In this document: piece by piece, positions 10,195 through 17,551 of the stretch
Layout: every line of letters starts with the position of its first letter
Position numbering within the stretch: position 1 is the first letter of the stretch
Assembly: GCA_024330265.1 (NCBI GenBank)
Contig: JANDLT010000006.1
Coordinates: 1 to 64,000 of the forward strand
DNA: 64,000 bases
Source of the DNA: Pyrinomonadaceae bacterium MAG19_C2-C3
GTDB taxonomy: Bacteria; Acidobacteriota; Blastocatellia; Pyrinomonadales; Pyrinomonadaceae
Direction of reading: 5' to 3'
Program-made: the position numbers and the translations under genes
Notes under the pieces: model-generated
Told to the model about the DNA's origin: nothing
Databases searched by the model: none
What the model saw: the letters and a program-made list of their open reading frames with translations, nothing else

Positions 10195-11541
10195 TTAACT
10201 TCCGATGTCCACAGTTGACGGCGTGAACCGCTCATCGCGTTTCCGTGCGGGGAGTTCCGATGGGTCGTTATCGTTTTCATCAAAGGCTTCGTCATCTTTA
10301 TCAGTGGCGTTATTAACAGCGTTGCCGCGTGGTTCGGGCAGGTATCGCCACACTAAAATTGCCATCATAAACACCGCGACGCCGCCCAGATATGTATTGC
10401 TGCGATAACCGTAATACGTGTATGCGAATCCGGCGAACGTGCCGCCGATGGCAAAGCCGACCTGACCGAGCGAGATGACCAGACTCATCAAACTGCCGCG
10501 CTCGCTGCCGCGCGCCAGCCCCGACAACAAAGCTTGAAACGGCGACATGCGCGCCGCCACCAACACCATCGTCACAAAGAAAATCGGGTATGCAATCCAA
10601 AAAGCATTCGTCACAAACGTGACCAACGGAATCAACACCGTGAGTCCCAAACATGAACCGAGTATCAGAACCTTGCGCCCCACGCGGTCAGAGAGCCATC
10701 CGGCAAGGGGACCCGTCACGGCGTTGGCGATGCCGCCGACGAGAAACAAGGAAGCAATCTGTTTTTGCGTCGCGCCGAACTCGTTCGCCAACCACTTCGG
10801 CAGAAAAACGATGAAGAACGCGAGGCTTATAAACATTAAAGCGAACGCCGCCGCTCCCGCCCGCACATCGGCGCGATGCAGTAATCTCCAGTATGTTTTC
10901 AATGCTCCGGCGACGGTTATCTTCGCGGTCGTGCGTTCGACATCCGGTTGCGGCACGCATCGCCAGACAAGCAAAAACGTCAAAGCCATTGTCACCGCGA
11001 ACATCAAAAACGGGGCGCGAAAACCGAAAGAATCGGCGAGGATAATCCCTAGAGGTAAGCCCGCAATTTGTCCGAGCGACGTGCTTGACATAACCCAACC
11101 CATCGCCCACCCGCGCCGCTCATTAGGAAAGTAATCACCGACATAAGAGACCGCCGAACCCGAAAGCATTCCGCCCGCAGCCCCCGCGCACGCACGCACG
11201 AAAAGAAACGACCAGTAATCCGTCGCCGCCCCGTGTGCGACAAGCGCGAGCGTCATCGCTCCTGAACCGAGCAGTAAAATTCTTCGTCGCCCGATTTTGT
11301 CCGAGACGGGACCAATCACCAAAGCGAACACGCCGACCATCAAAGCGTAAGCACTGACGAGCGTGCCTTGCACCTGTTCGGCGACGTTTAACTCCCTGCC
11401 GATTTGCGGCAGCATCGGCGTCACAATCATGATTTGACTGCTTGCCGAAAAAACCAGCAACCACAAAGCGAACAGAATTAAACGGTCTGTGCCGCCCATC
11501 ATCTGGTCTGTTCCGGTGGCGGCTGAAAAAGATTTGGTCAC
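10195..11541 (-). CDS. MFS transporter, drug-efflux-like
   Basis: 448 residues with about twelve hydrophobic segments. The loop after helix 2 reads GPVSDKIGRRRILLLGS, the classical MFS signature, with a second copy in the C-half (GWLSDRVGRKVLILGS). The N-terminal half resembles multidrug or arabinose-efflux-type exporters. A hydrophilic tail rich in Asp and Asn follows the last helix. The start is a GTG; a Met-Met fourteen residues in is an alternative. The substrate cannot be told. It ends 19 bp before the HEPN/CBS gene start on the same strand, so the two may be cotranscribed. Confidence 0.85.
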   Translation of the reverse strand: MTKSFSAATGTDQMMGGTDRLILFALWLLVFSASSQIMIVTPMLPQIGRELNVAEQVQGTLVSAYALMVGVFALVIGPVSDKIGRRRILLLGSGAMTLALVAHGAATDYWSFLFVRACAGAAGGMLSGSAVSYVGDYFPNERRGWAMGWVMSSTSLGQIAGLPLGIILADSFGFRAPFLMFAVTMALTFLLVWRCVPQPDVERTTAKITVAGALKTYWRLLHRADVRAGAAAFALMFISLAFFIVFLPKWLANEFGATQKQIASLFLVGGIANAVTGPLAGWLSDRVGRKVLILGSCLGLTVLIPLVTFVTNAFWIAYPIFFVTMVLVAARMSPFQALLSGLARGSERGSLMSLVISLGQVGFAIGGTFAGFAYTYYGYRSNTYLGGVAVFMMAILVWRYLPEPRGNAVNNATDKDDEAFDENDNDPSELPARKRDERFTPSTVDIGS

Positions 11542-11562
11542 GCTTTAATTACTCTCTGGTTG

Positions 11563-12012
11563 TCACCACTCGAAAAACTCCGCCGGAGTCATTACGCGCA
11601 AGCCTTTGACATGCCGCTTAATCGCTTGAAAGTCTGTGTCATCCGTCACCACGATGATGCCTTCGCGCCGCGCGCTAATTGCAATCAACACATCGGCGAG
11701 TAGTTCTTGTTTGGCGGCAGAAGCACGCGACGGTGACTTACCGCCCGCCGCTTGCTTACGCTCTTGTGCGAGACGGTGAAGCGAGCGCGCGACGGTTTCC
11801 CAATCGTCGAAGGCAGGGGCGATGAGGCGACTTTCCCGCGCTGCCCGTCGCCACGTCGCAAGGTAGGCGCGAAACTCTTTTGCATCGGCGGCAATCATCA
11901 ATTCGGTGTACACGACGCACGAGATTTGTTCGCTGCGCGGCAACTCCGCACGGCGTGCTAACGCGCCGCTACTGATGACATTCGTATCTACCAGATACTT
12001 GCGATTCGTCAT
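11563..12012 (-). CDS. PIN-domain (VapC-type) toxin ribonuclease
   Basis: 149 residues. The acidic active-site residues of PIN domains are present in order: Asp9 in YLVDTNVIS, Glu37 in VVYTELMIA, Asp107 in LLADVLIA, and Asp124/Asp127 in VVTDDTDF. PIN toxins cleave specific RNAs. Its ATG overlaps the stop of the upstream small gene by four bases (ATGA), the usual layout of an antitoxin-toxin operon. There is a basic Ala/Ser/Lys insertion at about 84-102. The fold assignment is firm; the target is unknown. Confidence 0.86.
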   Translation of the reverse strand: MTNRKYLVDTNVISSGALARRAELPRSEQISCVVYTELMIAADAKEFRAYLATWRRAARESRLIAPAFDDWETVARSLHRLAQERKQAAGGKSPSRASAAKQELLADVLIAISARREGIIVVTDDTDFQAIKRHVKGLRVMTPAEFFEW

Positions 12013-12251
12013 GCGGCTTTCGGAAGTTTTGCCGTATCAGGCGCGGGTTTGGCTTTCTTCGTTGCCGCTTTCTTGCCTTTGCCGTGCAAGCGTTCGTAGG
12101 TCATCTTGTAGGCGCGCAACGACATTTCCTCAAGCGTCAATTCGCGCCGCTTGCGGGTCTTGGTCGTCGGCGCGCTTTGTCCGTCACCGTTTGCGCGAGG
12201 CTTAGGCACAGCCTTGCGTGGCGTCTTGGTTGCTGTTTTCGTCGTCATCAT
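12009..12251 (-). CDS. Lysine-rich candidate antitoxin partner of the PIN toxin
   Basis: About 80 residues, very rich in Lys, Ala, Thr and Pro. The only part likely to fold is a short helical stretch, LTLEEMSLRAYKMTYERLHG. It overlaps the PIN gene by four bases, hence the antitoxin proposal, but no known DNA-binding domain (AbrB, RHH, Phd) is visible. The start is placed at the ATG-ATG near 12251 because AAAGG lies four to seven bases before it; the longer frame from 12272 has no ribosome site. Confidence 0.65.
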   Translation of the reverse strand: MMTTKTATKTPRKAVPKPRANGDGQSAPTTKTRKRRELTLEEMSLRAYKMTYERLHGKGKKAATKKAKPAPDTAKLPKAA

Positions 12252-12335
12252 TTTACCTTTCACTAACATCATTTTAGATTTAACCTTATCGTCAACCGAT
12301 TGTCACGAACTGCCACCAAACCCTTATCGCAAACT

Positions 12336-13163
12336 ATGATGAAAAATCCGATACCGACTTTGCCGCCCGACATCGAAGCCTTGCGCGATTACCATTGGCG
12401 ACGCGAAGCCACGCGCCGCATCGAAACCGTCGCGGAAGCCGAAGCCTTCATCGAAGGTGTCGGTTTTGCCAACGCGATGACCGACGCGCGCACCGCCGGA
12501 GCATCTCTCTATGTCGCCGTCTGCGGACGCCGCGACGCATACATGCCGCGCAACGTCCAGAAGGACGCGGAAGCAAGTCAAACGTGGCTGCTCAAAGATG
12601 AATTGCTGCGACGCGGCAAGGTCTATTACGCCAAGTTAGCGGCGGCGCGCACGCTGTTCATTCGCCGTTCGCTTATCCCTTATTTTCACGCTCTGAACGG
12701 CGTCGCTCGCAAAGACGAATCGCATCTTTTATCACCCGAAGCCAATCGCATCCTGCGCGTTCTCAGGCGTGAATGGGAATTGGCGACGCGGGATTTGCGC
12801 GACGCGGCGAAGATTGAAAACCGCGCGACCTTCACGCGCGCCCTCGATGAACTTCAACGCTGTATGAAGGTCGTGCCGCTCGATGTCGTATATCAACCGC
12901 GCTTCACTTACATCTGGACGACGGGGGAAGCACGCTTTCCTTCGGAACTTAAAACCGAAGTCTCACCTGATGAAGCCTTGTCCGCCATCGCGCACGCTTT
13001 TTTGCAAACCGCAGGAATAACTTTATGCGGCGAACTCGCCCGCGCCACGGGACTGACACGCCCCAATGCCGGACGCGCAAACCAAGCCTTAGTCAAACAG
13101 CATCTCGCCACACAACTCGCACGGGGTGTTTATCGCTGGCACGAAATCGAAGAAGCGCGTTAG
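12336..13163 (+). CDS. AlkZ/YcaQ-related winged-helix protein
   Basis: About 275 residues, soluble. The opening (PTLPPDIEALRDYHWRREAT) and the CGRRDAYMPRNVQKD segment recall proteins annotated as AlkZ-related in Acidobacteria; AlkZ/YcaQ proteins are winged-helix DNA glycosylases that unhook interstrand crosslinks. The C-terminal third reads like further winged-helix units (LCGELARATGLTRPN). I cannot see the QxQ-type catalytic motif of true AlkZ, so a repair role is only suggested. The ATG at 12336 (or the one following) is preferred to an upstream TTG at 12300. It is divergent from the PIN pair and convergent with the serine hydrolase. Confidence 0.6.
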   Translation: MMKNPIPTLPPDIEALRDYHWRREATRRIETVAEAEAFIEGVGFANAMTDARTAGASLYVAVCGRRDAYMPRNVQKDAEASQTWLLKDELLRRGKVYYAKLAAARTLFIRRSLIPYFHALNGVARKDESHLLSPEANRILRVLRREWELATRDLRDAAKIENRATFTRALDELQRCMKVVPLDVVYQPRFTYIWTTGEARFPSELKTEVSPDEALSAIAHAFLQTAGITLCGELARATGLTRPNAGRANQALVKQHLATQLARGVYRWHEIEEAR

Positions 13164-13282
13164 TGGAGAGACAAGTAAAACGGAGGTGAAGGAGGCGGGA
13201 ACGGAGTAGAACGGAGGTTTGTTTGCCCTCTCCGTTCTACTCCGCTATACCTCATGTTCTACTCCGTTTTACTTTGTGCCTC
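13164..13282. repeat. Long hairpin of ACGGAGTAGA-like repeats at convergent gene ends
   Basis: The gap between two converging genes is an inverted repeat. The left arm (13166-13218) holds several GGAG-containing units, such as AACGGAGTAGAACGGAGG. The right arm (about 13228-13282) holds CTACTCCGTT-type units that complement it. Units are about 9-12 bp and degenerate, so many pairing registers are possible. It probably ends transcription from both sides and belongs in style with the heptamer hairpins elsewhere. Confidence 0.75.
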
Positions 13283-13285
13283 AAT

Positions 13286-14353
13286 TCATTTGTCGCTCAT
13301 CGCATCTAAGACCACCTGCGCCACCGTCGGAATAATCTCGCGCTCGTTCGCGTGGTTGACGGTGAATGTAACTAACACAAACTTTTGTCCGTCCGGGGTT
13401 TCGATATACGCCGCATCGTGGCGTGTGGTGGAAGTCCATCCGGCTTTCGACCACAGTTTGACGTTCTTGTACTTTTCATCTGTCAATGCCAAACCTGTGA
13501 AGCCGTGCGCTTGGTCGTCTTTGTCGGTTGTCGCGCCTGCGAAATCGCGCCGCATCAAATCCATCATCTGCTTGCTTCGTTCACCGTTTATAGCTTTGCC
13601 CGTGGCGATGTCGGAGAGCAGTCGCGCCGTCGCATCGGTCGTCAACATGTTGCGATTATTCTTTGCGGCGTTCACCGCGCGGCTCAGAAAACTCGCGTCC
13701 GCATTATTTACAAAAATCTTGTCGCGCCCGTAGGGAGCTTCGCACCACGGCTTCTGGTTGACGTTGATATTCGTAAAACCCTGCGCCGCGAAAAGGCGGT
13801 TGACGGCATTGCGCCGATTCGTCCACGCCCTCATTTCATCGTCGCTCAACTCAACGCCCGAACTCGTATTCGTGACGGCATCAAGAACGTAATGCGTCGC
13901 GTCGTTTGATGAATCAACTATCATGTCGCGCATCGCACGCCGCACTTCCGGCGAATCTTTCAACTCCCCGTCTTGCATCTGACGGTGCGCCGCGACCATG
14001 TAAAACATCTTGACGACGCTCGCCGGATATATCGCCGCCTGACCGCGATAACTCACGGCGCGGTGCGTGTCGTTCGTCACATCAATTAACGAAATCGCCA
14101 ACTCATCGGCTTTGAGACTTGGAAATTTCCGCCGCGCAGTTTCCGCCGCACGGTTAACGATTGTTTGTAAATCAGCCGCTTGATTTTCCTTGCCTTGCTT
14201 ACTCTGGGGCTTAACAATCGTCAACGTCCGCGAGTTGGAACTGCTCTGTCTTTCTTGCGCGAAAGCCGCCGTGCGGGTGTTGATGACGGAACACACGACG
14301 GAACATGCAGTGACGAAGCCGACGATAAACTTGATACTCGAAGTGCGATTCAT
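13286..14353 (-). CDS. Secreted class A-like serine hydrolase (beta-lactamase fold)
   Basis: 355 residues with an N-terminal signal segment (FIVGFVTACSVVCSVIN, likely cleaved near FAQ). Penicillin-recognising motifs are all there: Ser112-x-x-Lys115 (ASVVKM), SSN at 148-150 in the SDN position, and a KAG triad near the C-terminus (WSKAGWTS) in the KTG position. It could be a true class A beta-lactamase or an endopeptidase/carboxypeptidase-like enzyme acting on peptidoglycan. The missing Glu166-type loop cannot be checked here. Location close to the peptidoglycan-recovery genes favours a wall-related job, but resistance is possible. Confidence 0.8.
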   Translation of the reverse strand: MNRTSSIKFIVGFVTACSVVCSVINTRTAAFAQERQSSSNSRTLTIVKPQSKQGKENQAADLQTIVNRAAETARRKFPSLKADELAISLIDVTNDTHRAVSYRGQAAIYPASVVKMFYMVAAHRQMQDGELKDSPEVRRAMRDMIVDSSNDATHYVLDAVTNTSSGVELSDDEMRAWTNRRNAVNRLFAAQGFTNINVNQKPWCEAPYGRDKIFVNNADASFLSRAVNAAKNNRNMLTTDATARLLSDIATGKAINGERSKQMMDLMRRDFAGATTDKDDQAHGFTGLALTDEKYKNVKLWSKAGWTSTTRHDAAYIETPDGQKFVLVTFTVNHANEREIIPTVAQVVLDAMSDK

Positions 14354-14864
14354 AATTTTGGTTTCCGATTCGATTTGGTGGATTACTTGGTGAATTGATT
14401 GGCGAATGTTTCAGGTCTGAGATTTTAACTGAAAACATTTTCCCTTGACCGCAAAACTTTTTTGTTGACAACCAAAGTTTTCTCCCCTACTCTGCTCACC
14501 CTTTTGGTTCGACAACTTACTTTGAAAGAAAGCGATGTGAAACTTTTATGCTTCACGGCTTCAACGACAGACACGACAGTTCGCATTACTGACTTTCCCT
14601 TCTCGTCCGGCTCACCCTGTGCAAGCCGCCCGCTGAATGGGAAAAAGCGGTTTGCACGACTTCTCGTTTGTTCAACAATTAAATCTTAAACCTCTCGTCG
14701 CGATTCGTTCGCGTTCGACTTGACGCGGATAAACAGCGCGGCGTTGAAATTGCCTTATTGCGTTTGCAATTACATTTGCAAGTTCAAGGCATCTTCATGT
14801 TTGAAGCGATGCCCGACCGCTTCTTCATACTAAATCCGGGACTAAGAACAGATTTCAAAGCATT
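14354..14864. other. 511-bp gap without a gene
   Basis: This stretch separates divergent serine hydrolase and AAA genes and must hold both promoters. I see only an imperfect inverted repeat, 14464-14476 against 14503-14516 (GTTGACAACCAAA / TTTGGTTCGACAAC), containing a TTGACA hexamer. No open frame here has a ribosome site or convincing composition. Confidence 0.5.
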
Positions 14865-16127
14865 ATGATTTGGCAAAACTTTTTAAGCGAAGCCCTGTGT
14901 CAACCTTGCGCTTACAAAACTTATTTCGTCAGCCGGAAACTAAACCAAATGTTTCCCGCGCACACTATCATCGAAGGCTCTGACTACGATTTCAAAATCG
15001 AAGAGTACGCCCGCGACGGTCAATGCTTCATCGTCGAAGAGAGCGGCATCTACACGCAGACCGAAACCGAATATGATTCGACCGATAAATCTCTGACCGA
15101 CAAAATCCGTCACGGGTGGCTCAATGTTTTGTGGCGCGGCAAACTGATTGATGTCGTGCTGTTAAGCACGAGTGATGCGCGTTCGTTCTGGATTATCGCG
15201 GAAGACAAAACCGTCGCCGCCGATTTCCTTCGCGCCGTGTGCGAATGGTGCGCCGAGGTGCGCGGCGAGATTCTGGTGTTCGAGCAAGGCTACTGGCAAA
15301 AGGACAAGCATCTTTTTCAAGCGATAAAGGACGCGAGTTTCGATGACCTCGTGTTGCCCGCCGATTTCAAACATGAACTTCAAACCGACCTCGCGCAGTT
15401 TTTCGCGGCGCGTAAAATGTATGAACGGATGCGCGCTCCTTGGAAACGCGGCGTGCTGTTTATAGGTTCGCCCGGCAACGGCAAAACGCAAACCATCAAG
15501 GCGTTGATTAACTCGCTGGCGCGCCCGTGTCTCTATGTGAAAAGTTTCAAAGCCCGCTTTGAAAGCGACCATACGACGATGCGCGAAGTCTTCGCCCGCG
15601 CCCGCGCGTCCGCTCCGTGTCTCCTGATTTTCGAGGATTTGGATTCACTCGTCACCGACCGCAATCGCTCGTTTTTCCTTAATGAACTCGACGGTTTCGC
15701 GGAGAATACGGGCGTCGTCGTCATCGCTTCGACCAATCACCCGGAGAAACTCGATTCGTCAATCCTAGACCGTCCGAGTCGCTTCGACCGCAAGTTTTAC
15801 TTTGAGCTTCCGGCGCACGCCGAGCGTTTCGCCTATCTTAAAAAGTGGAGCGCGCAGCTTGACCGCGAAGCACAATTAAGCGACGAAGCCGCCGATACTT
15901 GCGCGCACGCGACCCAAGGTTTTTCATTCGCGTACCTCAAAGAAGCGACGCTCTCGGCGGTGATGCAATGGATAAACACGCGCCACAACGCGACCATGGA
16001 CGACATCATGCGCGAACGCATCAAGGTCTTGCGCGCCGCGATGACAAAGGCGAAACCGAAAACGACGAAGAAGAAATCCGAAGTTGAAGAAGACGATGAC
16101 GAACAGGTTTTCAGCGAAGTGATTTAA
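14865..16127 (+). CDS. AAA-family ATPase with unique N-terminal half
   Basis: 420 residues. A single AAA module occupies about 165-380: Walker A GSPGNGKT at 201-208, Walker B CLLIFEDLD at 252-260, sensor-1 region IASTNHPEKLD and arginine-finger region ILDRPSRFDRK. The first about 160 residues match no family I recognise; they look like a mixed alpha/beta domain that could bind a client. The C-terminus is a Lys-rich then acidic tail. Such AAA proteins remodel or unfold partner proteins. The gene stands alone between two terminators, so context gives no partner. Confidence 0.82.
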   Translation: MIWQNFLSEALCQPCAYKTYFVSRKLNQMFPAHTIIEGSDYDFKIEEYARDGQCFIVEESGIYTQTETEYDSTDKSLTDKIRHGWLNVLWRGKLIDVVLLSTSDARSFWIIAEDKTVAADFLRAVCEWCAEVRGEILVFEQGYWQKDKHLFQAIKDASFDDLVLPADFKHELQTDLAQFFAARKMYERMRAPWKRGVLFIGSPGNGKTQTIKALINSLARPCLYVKSFKARFESDHTTMREVFARARASAPCLLIFEDLDSLVTDRNRSFFLNELDGFAENTGVVVIASTNHPEKLDSSILDRPSRFDRKFYFELPAHAERFAYLKKWSAQLDREAQLSDEAADTCAHATQGFSFAYLKEATLSAVMQWINTRHNATMDDIMRERIKVLRAAMTKAKPKTTKKKSEVEEDDDEQVFSEVI

Positions 16128-16140
16128 TAATCATCGGTTC

Positions 16141-16187
16141 ATGCGGAGTGATTTGAAATTGAGCATTTCAAATCACTCCGCATTTTG
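16141..16187. terminator. Perfect 19-bp bidirectional terminator
   Basis: Arms 16141-16159 (ATGCGGAGTGATTTGAAAT) and 16165-16183 pair perfectly around a 5-nt loop and are followed by TTTT. It lies between the converging AAA and nagA genes, 13 bp past the AAA stop, and should end both transcripts. Confidence 0.88.
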
Positions 16188-16190
16188 TCC

Positions 16191-17420
16191 TCAAACCTCG
16201 AACGCGACGCGCCCGCCGACCAACGTCATACGCACATTGCCCGCATCATCAACGGCGACTAAATCCGCCCGCTTGCCCGTTTCAATCGAACCCGTTTCCG
16301 CGTCAATGCCAAGCACGCGCGCCGGATTCGTCGCCGCCATTCGTGCGACATCCACAAGCGGCACATCCAGCTTCAACATCACACGCACGGCATCGAGTAT
16401 CGTAATAACCGAACCTGCGAGACCGCCGCGTTCGTTTTCTGTTTTGCCGTTTATAACCTTTATCGTTTCGTCCCAAAATTCGTATTCGCCGTCGCCCAAG
16501 CCCGTCGGCGCGACGGCATCGGAAACCAAGACCATGCGTTCGACGCCCTTACACTTGAGCGCGATTTGCAACGCGAACTCGTCAACGTGAAGCAAATCCG
16601 CGATTACTTCGCACGTCATCTCCGGCTTCGTCAACGCCCAACCGACTACGCCCGGTGCGCGATGATGCAAGCCCGTCATCGCGTTATATAAGTGCGTGAC
16701 GTGGCGCGCTCCCGCCGCACACGCCTCGTCCAAAGTCGCAACATCGGCGCGTGTGTGACCGATAGAAATGATAAACCCGCGCCTGATTAACTCCTTCGTC
16801 AGTTCGATGCCGTTCGGGATTTCCGGCGCAATCGTCGTGAAGTGAACCGCGTTTGACGACCTGAGTTTCCGCATGAAATCCACATCCCGCGCGTCCGTGT
16901 AATCTTTGAAATACACGCTTCGCAAAGCCCCGCGCATCTCCCTATTCACAAAAGGACCTTCATAATGCACACCCGCCACACGCGCGCCGAACGCAGCTTG
17001 ATGTGAATTGTTCGCATCTTCGGCTTGCCTCGTCATCACCTCATCAATCGCCCGAATCGCGCTCTCGTATTCTTCATCACGCGCCGGAACGAAAGTCGGC
17101 AGCCACGTCGTCGTACCTTGCCCCGCGAGATATTTTGCTACCTTCGACAATCCCTCTGCATCCGCACTCACCACGTCAACGCCGACCGCTCCGTGAATGT
17201 GCAAATCCACGAAACCGGGCAGCAACGTCGCGCCGCGCAAATCTATTTCGCGCATTGAAGTTGAGGGGTCATCAATCTTTGTCCCGGCGTCGTGTGACTT
17301 ATCAACGACGCTCACTATGCGGCTGCCTTTGATGACGAGTGCGACGTTTTCGAGCGTCCCGTCCGGCGTAACGATTCGAGCATTCTTGATTAACAAAGTC
17401 GGAGTTTTCTTGTCGTTCAT
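16191..17420 (-). CDS. nagA: N-acetylglucosamine-6-phosphate deacetylase
   Basis: Converts GlcNAc-6-phosphate to glucosamine-6-phosphate and acetate in the cytoplasm. Amidohydrolase fold: LLPGFVDLHIHGAVG carries the family HxH-type opening, GVHYEGPFVNREMRGA the Glu metal ligand, IGHTRAD and RHVTHLYNAMTGLHHR the later His ligands, and VLVSDAVAPTGL the catalytic Asp. 409 residues from the chosen ATG; a 20-residue longer form from 17480 is open but adds a non-family extension. It takes the product of MurQ and of GlcNAc phosphorylation, both encoded 10 kb away on the same strand. Confidence 0.92.
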   Translation of the reverse strand: MNDKKTPTLLIKNARIVTPDGTLENVALVIKGSRIVSVVDKSHDAGTKIDDPSTSMREIDLRGATLLPGFVDLHIHGAVGVDVVSADAEGLSKVAKYLAGQGTTTWLPTFVPARDEEYESAIRAIDEVMTRQAEDANNSHQAAFGARVAGVHYEGPFVNREMRGALRSVYFKDYTDARDVDFMRKLRSSNAVHFTTIAPEIPNGIELTKELIRRGFIISIGHTRADVATLDEACAAGARHVTHLYNAMTGLHHRAPGVVGWALTKPEMTCEVIADLLHVDEFALQIALKCKGVERMVLVSDAVAPTGLGDGEYEFWDETIKVINGKTENERGGLAGSVITILDAVRVMLKLDVPLVDVARMAATNPARVLGIDAETGSIETGKRADLVAVDDAGNVRMTLVGGRVAFEV

Positions 17421-17488
17421 TATCAAAGTTTTATGTGAGTTAATTATCCGATTCACTTGACTTGAAAAAGTTTTGGTCATTATAAACC

Positions 17489-17526
17489 AAGCCCGCGCCG
17501 CTTCAATGTTAAAACGGCGCGGGCTT
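17489..17526 (-). terminator. Terminator hairpin after the TonB-dependent receptor gene
   Basis: Perfect 12-bp arms, 17489-17500 (AAGCCCGCGCCG) and 17515-17526, with a 14-nt loop, 26 bp past the receptor stop and just before nagA. The following T-run is weak, so partial read-through into nagA is possible. Confidence 0.72.
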
Positions 17527-17551
17527 GATAGTTTTGGTTAAGCCTGAAAGT

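Noticed and set aside
14462-14689. 75-codon frame in the gap before the AAA gene
   Set aside because: Ser/Thr/Leu mixture with no ribosome site or domain; chance open frame.
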